Shown in pieces: positions 7,013 through 11,336 of a stretch of DNA of 11,336 nt; positions within the stretch are counted from its first letter, which is position 1; the number at the start of each line of letters is the position of its first letter. The notes below the pieces were generated by a model. The model searched no databases. It was not told where the DNA came from and saw only the letters and a program-made list of their open reading frames with translations. A program made the translations under genes and the position numbers. Origin of the DNA: CAVPGH01 sp046726955 (GTDB lineage Bacteria; Acidobacteriota; Vicinamibacteria; Fen-336); the NCBI GenBank assembly GCA_046726955.1, contig JBKPBQ010000242.1:1-11336 (forward strand), read 5' to 3'.

Positions 7013-8149
7013 GTGGAAGGCTTCGACTTCGTCCCCCGCACCCGCGTCGTGTACGGGCCGGGCACGCTCGCCCGCCTCGGCGAGCTCGCGCGCGAGCTCG
7101 GCTTCCGGCGGACGCTGCTCGTCGCCGACGAGGGGCTCGTCAAGGCGGGCTACGTCGCAGCCGCCATGCGGTCGCTGACGGAGGTCGGGATCGCCTCCGT
7201 GCCCTTCCACGACTTCACCCACGACCCGGACAGCGACATGGTGGCGCGTGGGGCCGCCTTCGCGCGAAAAGAGAAGATCGACTCCCTCGTCGGGCTCGGC
7301 GGCGGCAGCTCGATGGACTGCGCGAAGGGCATCGACTTCGTCCTCACGAACGGCGGGACGATGGCCGACTACCGCGGCTACGCGAAGGCGAGAGGGCCGC
7401 TCCTCCCGATGATCGGCATCCCGACCACCGCCGGCACGGGCAGCGACGCGCAGTCCTACGCGCTCATCTCCGACGCAAAGACACACGAGAAGATGGCGTG
7501 CGGCGACCCCGGCGCGGCCTTCCGCGTGGCGATACTCGATCCCGAGCTGACGCTCAGCACTCCCAGAGCGGTCACCGCGTGCACGGGCTACGACGCGATC
7601 GCCCACGCCGTCGAGTCCTTCGCGAGCACGAAGGCGAACCCGCTGTCCGACGTCTTCGCCCGCGAGGCCTGGCGGCGGCTGGACGCGAACTACGAGCGCG
7701 TCCTCGCCCAGCCGGACGACCTCGAGGCCCGCGGGGCGATGCTCATGGGCGCGCACCTCGCCGGCCTCGCCATCGAGTGCTCGATGCTCGGGGCCACCCA
7801 CGCCTGCGCGAACCCGCTGTCCGCACGCTACGGGACCGTGCACGGCGTCGCGATCGCGCTCCTGCTGCCACACGTGGTCCGCTGGAACGCAAGCGCGGCA
7901 CGCCCGCGCTACGCCGAGCTCCTCGCCATCTCCGGCCGCCGCGCCCGCCAGCCGGCGCGCGCGCTCGCGGACCGGCTGGAGGAGCTGGCGGTAACCGGAG
8001 GACTACCCCGCGGGCTGCGCGCGGCTGGCGTCGCCGAGGGCGACCTGCAGCACCTGGCGGAGGAGGCCGCGCAGCAGTGGACGGGACGATTCAACCCGCG
8101 GGCCTTCGACGCTGCGGGGGCGCTCGAGCTGTACCGGACTGCCTATTAG
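7013..8149 (+). CDS. Iron-containing (group III) alcohol dehydrogenase
   Basis: The product has 378 residues, the normal family length. The N-terminal Rossmann-like domain starts with FDFVPRTRVVYGPG, and the dinucleotide-binding loop GLGGGSSMDCAKG lies at 94-106. PTTAGTGSDAQ follows at 138-147. The helical domain supplies the metal ligands D194 and H198 (GYDAIAHAVE), H263 (GATHACANPLS) and H277 (GTVHGVA), so the iron site is complete. It should oxidise an alcohol or reduce an aldehyde with NAD(P) in the cytoplasm; the substrate cannot be read from sequence. The GTG at 7013 is chosen because FDFVPRTR is the normal family N-terminus. The purine run at 7005-7011 lies only one base before that GTG, too close for a standard Shine-Dalgarno. 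The reading frame is open far upstream, but that part is antisense to the HupE gene and is not conserved-looking. First gene of a three-gene unit. Confidence 0.9.
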   Translation: MEGFDFVPRTRVVYGPGTLARLGELARELGFRRTLLVADEGLVKAGYVAAAMRSLTEVGIASVPFHDFTHDPDSDMVARGAAFARKEKIDSLVGLGGGSSMDCAKGIDFVLTNGGTMADYRGYAKARGPLLPMIGIPTTAGTGSDAQSYALISDAKTHEKMACGDPGAAFRVAILDPELTLSTPRAVTACTGYDAIAHAVESFASTKANPLSDVFAREAWRRLDANYERVLAQPDDLEARGAMLMGAHLAGLAIECSMLGATHACANPLSARYGTVHGVAIALLLPHVVRWNASAARPRYAELLAISGRRARQPARALADRLEELAVTGGLPRGLRAAGVAEGDLQHLAEEAAQQWTGRFNPRAFDAAGALELYRTAY

Positions 8150-8155
8150 AAGGAG
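8150..8155 (+). promoter_or_regulatory. Shine-Dalgarno of the dioxygenase gene
   Basis: AAGGAG starts one base after the dehydrogenase stop (TAG, 8147-8149) and lies six bases before the ATG at 8162. It supports that start and shows that the two genes are read from one message. Confidence 0.75.
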
Positions 8156-8161
8156 CCGTCC

Positions 8162-8812
8162 ATGAAGGAAGACCGACGCGATTTCCTGCGTACCGCGGCC
8201 CTCGGCCTGGCCGCGAGCGGCCTGGTCCTGCACGCGGACGCGAGGCCGACGGGAGCCGCGCCTCTCGAGAAGGGCACGGCTCCCCCGCCGATGCCTCCCG
8301 CGGGCTTCCGCCCCACCACCGGGCAGGTGGCCGGCCCGTTCTACCGTCCGGGCGCGCCCTATCGCGCGAAGACGACGGCGCCCTTCGAGCGAGGGACGGT
8401 CATGGTCCTGAGCGGACGCGTCTGGGGCTTCGACTCGAAGCGCCCGCTTCCCGGAGCAACGATCGACGTCTGGCACGTGGACGTGGACGGCCACTACTCG
8501 CCGGGCGAGGGCGACTTCCGCAACCGCGCGCGGCTCGTGTCTTCCGAGACCGGCGAGTACGAGATCGAGATGATCCGCCCCGTCGCATACCAGCCCGGCC
8601 CCGGCTCCTGGCGCTGCGCGCACCTCCATCTCGTGGCGGCCGCGCCGGGATACCGGCAGCTCACCACTGAGATCTACTTCCCCGGCGATCCGCACCAGGC
8701 GACGGACTCGCTCTTCCACCCGTCGCGCCTCGCCGCGGTGGAGAAGAAGACGGTGAACGGGCACGACTACGAGGCGGCGACGTTCGACCTCGTGCTCGAG
8801 GCGGGATCCTGA
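8162..8812 (+). CDS. Tat-exported intradiol ring-cleavage dioxygenase
   Basis: The product has 216 residues. The N-terminus (KEDRRDFLRTAALGLAASG) is a twin-arginine signal, RRDFLR at 5-10, so the folded metalloprotein should be exported. The mature part matches the intradiol dioxygenase fold: GQVAGPFYRPGAPY at 54-67, then a beta-sandwich with IDVWHVDVDGHYS. The four non-haem Fe(III) ligands are present: Y112, Y143 (PVAYQP), H154 and H156 (CAHLHL). The family splits catechol-type rings between the two hydroxyl groups with O2, giving muconate-type acids. The protein lacks the N-terminal helical dimerisation domain of classical catechol 1,2-dioxygenases and resembles the short secreted members found in soil bacteria and fungi. 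The substrate is unknown. It lies 12 bases after the dehydrogenase gene, and its stop overlaps the proposed start of the next gene. Confidence 0.9.
   Translation: MKEDRRDFLRTAALGLAASGLVLHADARPTGAAPLEKGTAPPPMPPAGFRPTTGQVAGPFYRPGAPYRAKTTAPFERGTVMVLSGRVWGFDSKRPLPGATIDVWHVDVDGHYSPGEGDFRNRARLVSSETGEYEIEMIRPVAYQPGPGSWRCAHLHLVAAAPGYRQLTTEIYFPGDPHQATDSLFHPSRLAAVEKKTVNGHDYEAATFDLVLEAGS
8798..8801 (+). promoter_or_regulatory. Shine-Dalgarno-like GAGG before the CTG start of the propeller gene
   Basis: GAGG lies inside the end of the dioxygenase gene, seven bases before the CTG at 8809. Its spacing supports initiation at that CTG, which overlaps the dioxygenase TGA as CTGA. The motif is only four bases long, so it is supportive rather than decisive. 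Confidence 0.35.
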
Positions 8813-9933
8813 GCGGAATCCCGACCGCGCGCGCCGCCGCCGCGGTTCTCGCGCTCACGGCCGCGGCGTCGCCGAATCCCGTCACGGACTGGCCGCACTT
8901 CCGGAGGGACGCCGCCCTCACCGGCGCCGTCGCCGAGGCACTCCCCTCGCCGCTCGCGGTCCTCTGGACGTACGAGGCGGGCGAGGCCATCGAGAGCTCC
9001 GCGGCGATCGCGGACGGCGCCGTCTACGTGGGGACGCGGGCGGGAGAGCTTCTCGCCCTCGACCTGGAGACGGGCCGGCTCCGCTGGAAGTACAAGGCAC
9101 AGGGCGAGGAAGGGATCGGCGAGAGCTCGCCCGCCGTGAGCGGCGGGCTCGTCTACGTGGGCGACTACTCGGGGACGCTCCACGCGGTGGACGCGAAGGA
9201 CGGGCAACGCAAGTGGACGTTCAAGACGGACAAGGAGATCAAGAGCTCGCCGTCCGTGGCGGACGGCAAGGTGCTCGTCGGCTCGTACGACGAGAGCCTC
9301 TACGCCCTGGACGCGGCGACCGGCGAGCTCACCTGGAAGCTGTCCACGGAAGGCCCCGTGCACGCGACACCCGCGGTCGTGGGCGGGCTCACGTACGTGA
9401 CGGGTTGCGACCAGCTCCTGCGCGCGGTGCGGATCTCCGACGGCAAGGAGGTCTTCCACGTCGCCTCGGGCGGCTACACGGGCGCGTCGCCCGCCGTGGT
9501 GGGCGACCACGCCTACTACGGCACGTTCGAGAACGAGGTGCTGGCCGTGGACTTGAAGGCCCGCAAGGTGCTCTGGCGCTACGAGCACCCCCAGCGCAAG
9601 TTCCCGTTCTACTCGTCGGCGGCGGTGGCGGCGGGCAAGGTCGTGGTGGGAGGCCGCGACAAGATGGTCCACGCCCTCGACGCGACGACCGGCAAGCCCG
9701 CCTGGACGTTCTCCACCCAGTCCCGCATCGACTCTTCGCCCGCGGTGGCGGGCGGCCGCGTCTACATCGGCTCCAACGACGGCCGGCTGTACGTGCTGGA
9801 GCTCGCCACGGGCGTGAAGGTCCAGGAGATCGACGCGGGGGCGCCGCTCTCCGCCTCTCCGGCGATCGCGGGCGGACGCCTCGTCATCGGCTCGCAGGAC
9901 GGCCGGCTCTACTGCCTGGGGGCGAAGCGCTAG
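8809..9933 (+). CDS. Secreted eight-bladed PQQ-like (BamB-like) beta-propeller protein, probable CTG start
   Basis: From CTG 8809 the product has 374 residues. The first ATG in frame (9028) would lose the signal and most of the first blade. The CTG start gives a signal peptide (SGIPTARAAAAVLALTAAAS) followed by the family entry motif DWPHFRRDAALTG. Eight blade motifs follow, each like SPAVxGGxVYVGSxDGxLxALD, for example VYVGTRAGELLALDLETG, VYVGDYSGTLHAVDAKDG, VLVGSYDESLYALDAATG and, last, LVIGSQDGRLYCLGAKR. That last partial motif would be closed by the early strand VLWTYEAG, giving eight blades as in BamB. No catalytic residues or PQQ ligands can be assigned; such proteins act as scaffolds or as quinoprotein-like enzymes. 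No ATG, GTG or TTG was found in frame just upstream of 8809. Third gene of the unit; its TAG overlaps the stop of the convergent barrel gene. Confidence 0.85.
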   Translation: MSGIPTARAAAAVLALTAAASPNPVTDWPHFRRDAALTGAVAEALPSPLAVLWTYEAGEAIESSAAIADGAVYVGTRAGELLALDLETGRLRWKYKAQGEEGIGESSPAVSGGLVYVGDYSGTLHAVDAKDGQRKWTFKTDKEIKSSPSVADGKVLVGSYDESLYALDAATGELTWKLSTEGPVHATPAVVGGLTYVTGCDQLLRAVRISDGKEVFHVASGGYTGASPAVVGDHAYYGTFENEVLAVDLKARKVLWRYEHPQRKFPFYSSAAVAAGKVVVGGRDKMVHALDATTGKPAWTFSTQSRIDSSPAVAGGRVYIGSNDGRLYVLELATGVKVQEIDAGAPLSASPAIAGGRLVIGSQDGRLYCLGAKR

Positions 9934-10469
9934 AAGGTGAACCCGGCGGAAAAGCGCAGAGTCTTGAGACTCTCCCCGTTGTCCCAGAACATCTGGAAGT
10001 CGCCGGCGAGCCGCAGCGCGAACCCCCGTCCCAGCAGGATGTCCAGGCCAAGCCCGGTCATGCCGCCATAGGAGGTGTTGCTCTCCCGATCCCGCCCCAC
10101 AACCTCGAGCCAGTCCTTGCGTATGCCCCCGAGGATGTGGAAGTAGGGGCGCGCGCCGCCGGTCTGGCCGTAACGCGGGGCGGAACCGAACCGGGGGCCG
10201 GCGAGGGCTGTGAAGGTGTCCAGCTTGGTGTCGAAGACGTCGGGGCCCTCCGTGAGCTGCCCGGTGTCGTGGTGGTACGCCAGGTCGAGCTCGACCGCGC
10301 TCTTGCCGTGTCCCGAGAGCGAGAGGTAGAAGCCGAGCGGGGCGTCGCCTCCGCCGCTCTCGAGGTACTTCAGGAACGAGTAGCCGACGGAGATCCCCAG
10401 GCTGTCTCCCGCGCGCGCGGGCACTGCCAGGAGCACGAACGCCGCCGCCCATCCCAGGGCTCGCTTCAT
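9930..10469 (-). CDS. Small outer-membrane beta-barrel protein
   Basis: The product has 179 residues. A Sec signal ends at about residue 20 (MKRALGWAAAFVLLAVPARA). The mature part alternates hydrophobic and polar residues with many aromatics and glycines (GISVGYSFLKYLES, AVELDLAYHHDTG, FALRLAGDFQMFW), as in eight-stranded barrels of the OmpX/OmpA-membrane-domain size. It ends in LRFSAGFTF; a C-terminal Phe is the classic recognition signal for the BAM machinery. No function beyond a barrel can be assigned. The ATG at 10469 has a good Shine-Dalgarno and starts the signal peptide, so an upstream in-frame ATG at 10535 is rejected. It lies 46 bases after the symporter gene on the same strand and may be cotranscribed. 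Its stop is inside the CTAG shared with the propeller gene. Confidence 0.8.
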   Translation of the reverse strand: MKRALGWAAAFVLLAVPARAGDSLGISVGYSFLKYLESGGGDAPLGFYLSLSGHGKSAVELDLAYHHDTGQLTEGPDVFDTKLDTFTALAGPRFGSAPRYGQTGGARPYFHILGGIRKDWLEVVGRDRESNTSYGGMTGLGLDILLGRGFALRLAGDFQMFWDNGESLKTLRFSAGFTF

Positions 10470-10474
10470 TAGCA

Positions 10475-10480
10475 CCCTCC
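10475..10480 (-). promoter_or_regulatory. Shine-Dalgarno of the barrel gene
   Basis: On the minus strand this reads GGAGGG, five bases before the ATG at 10469. It decides the start in favour of the signal-peptide ATG. Confidence 0.7.
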
Positions 10481-10515
10481 GCACCGCGCCTCGAGCGCGG
10501 ATTTCGCGGCTCAGT

Positions 10516-11336
10516 CTAAGGGAAGTACCGGGCAAGAGTGGTCCGGCTCGGTTTGGGCGTGAGCGCGGACACGACGGCCATCAGCAACGCCGAGACGAGC
10601 ACCATCGGCACGACTGGCATGAACCCCAGGACTGCCGTGCCTCCGGGCGTGCGCGCCAGGAGGTCCCACCCGCCGAGAGACCAGACGACCGTCGGGGGAC
10701 CCGGCGGCGGCGCGGGCACGACCGCCTGGAAGACCCCGACCGCGACGACCCCCGCCACCACCCAGAGCGTCGCGGCGAGGGCTCCCCACTTCGTGCTCCC
10801 TCGCCAGAAGAGCGCGGCCACGAGGAGCGGCGCGAGGGCGGCGAAGCCGGTGAAGGCGTACTGGACGGCGAGAGAGAAGATGCTGGCGGGGGCCTCGAGC
10901 GCGACCACGTAGGCGAGCAGGGTCAGCACGACCACGAACGCCCGCCCCATGTGGACCTGCGCCGCCTCGCCGAACCAGGCGCGTCCCCCGTAGTGCGCGA
11001 AGACGTCCTCCGTGAACATCGTGGAGAGGGCGAGGATCTGCGAGTCCGTGGCCATGACCGCGGCCATGATCCCCGCCCCCAGGATCCCCGCGAGCCAGAG
11101 GGGCGCGTAGCGGCGGAGCAGCAGGAGCAGCAGCACGTCGTCGCCTTCCGCCTGGCCGGCGAGCGCCTCACGCTCTTCCGCGCTCAGGGTCCTTCCCTGC
11201 GCGGCGAGCGCCTGGCGCGCCTCGATCTTCCGCGCGATCTCCGGCATGTCGGTGGCGCGGTTCGCCATCACGCCGAGGAAGACGCAGGGCAGCCACAGCA
11301 GGAGAAGGCAGATCGGGTAGAGGATGACGGTCTTCT
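10516..11336 (-). CDS. Sodium:solute symporter (SSS family), C-terminal part
   Basis: The 272 visible residues form the C-terminal part; the N-terminal half lies beyond the right edge. The visible part starts in a helix (VILYPICLLLLLWLPCVFLG). The diagnostic SSS motif follows: GAGIMAAVMATDSQILALS, then TMFTEDVFAHYGG. Ser/Thr residues in this helix form part of the sodium site in characterised relatives. At least five further hydrophobic helices run to the end (TPKPSRTTLARYFP). Family members import small solutes such as amino acids, sugars or carboxylates with Na+; the substrate cannot be told. A charged loop of about 40 residues (IARKIEARQALAAQGRTLSA onward) separates two helices just before the motif and is longer than I expect for this position. 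The gene lies directly upstream of the barrel gene on the same strand, which would suit nutrient uptake across both membranes, though this is inference. Confidence 0.85.
   Translation of the reverse strand, partial: KTVILYPICLLLLWLPCVFLGVMANRATDMPEIARKIEARQALAAQGRTLSAEEREALAGQAEGDDVLLLLLLRRYAPLWLAGILGAGIMAAVMATDSQILALSTMFTEDVFAHYGGRAWFGEAAQVHMGRAFVVVLTLLAYVVALEAPASIFSLAVQYAFTGFAALAPLLVAALFWRGSTKWGALAATLWVVAGVVAVGVFQAVVPAPPPGPPTVVWSLGGWDLLARTPGGTAVLGFMPVVPMVLVSALLMAVVSALTPKPSRTTLARYFP

Noticed and set aside
6997..8670. Plus-strand open frame of 557 codons overlapping the dehydrogenase and dioxygenase
   Set aside because: It lies in another frame of two genes with complete metal-ligand sets, and its product is Arg/Pro-rich without motifs.
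7013..8812. Hydroxyquinol dioxygenase plus maleylacetate reductase pathway pair
   Set aside because: Maleylacetate reductases belong to the same broad iron-ADH superfamily and partner intradiol enzymes. Here, however, the dehydrogenase has the full Asp/His metal site and GGGSSMDCAKG typical of true group III alcohol dehydrogenases, and the dioxygenase is exported by Tat.
8767..10452. Minus-strand open frame of 561 codons
   Set aside because: It runs antisense to the secreted propeller and out of frame with the barrel gene. Its Arg/His/Gly-rich product has no domain, so it is a high-GC shadow.
1..11336. CRISPR arrays, tRNA or rRNA genes, transposase genes, attachment sites
   Set aside because: I saw no regular direct repeats, no cloverleaf-like segments and no transposase or integrase motifs. 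The HNH gene is the only possibly mobile element.

Overview
High-GC bacterial window (around 70% G+C in lines I sampled) from a diderm: one gene encodes a small outer-membrane beta-barrel ending in Phe, another has a twin-arginine signal, and several products carry Sec signals. The HNH protein type, the PQQ-like propellers and the GC content fit an uncultured Acidobacteriota or Myxococcota relative. That placement is an inference from family resemblance only.

Layout. (1) 1-1889, minus: 5' part of a large secreted PQQ-like propeller protein with an Ig-like and a jelly-roll-like tail; it runs off the left edge. (2) 1985-4224, plus: a translationally coupled pair, a secreted trypsin-like serine protease with an unassigned four-cysteine C-terminal domain, then an FHA-domain protein with five predicted membrane segments. 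(3) 4393-5511, plus: an HNH endonuclease of a type often found in many copies per genome, followed by a 321-base gene-poor stretch with one hairpin. (4) 5833-6963, minus: a HupE/UreJ-type membrane protein, divergent from (5) 7013-9933, plus: a tight three-gene unit of iron-type alcohol dehydrogenase, Tat-exported intradiol dioxygenase and a secreted eight-bladed BamB-like propeller, the last probably starting at a CTG that overlaps the previous stop. (6) 9930-11336, minus: a small outer-membrane barrel downstream of a sodium:solute symporter that runs off the right edge. Units 5 and 6 converge, and their stop codons share one CTAG.

How the genes may work together. The protease/FHA pair is the most system-like element. 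Cytoplasmic phosphothreonine recognition could be linked, through the membrane protein and its predicted periplasmic tail, to a periplasmic protease. The iron-ADH/dioxygenase/propeller unit looks like an operon, but its products fall in different compartments, so I do not propose one linear pathway. No RNA genes, CRISPR arrays, insertion sequences or phage genes were recognised. The long ORFs antisense to the listed genes look like products of high GC.
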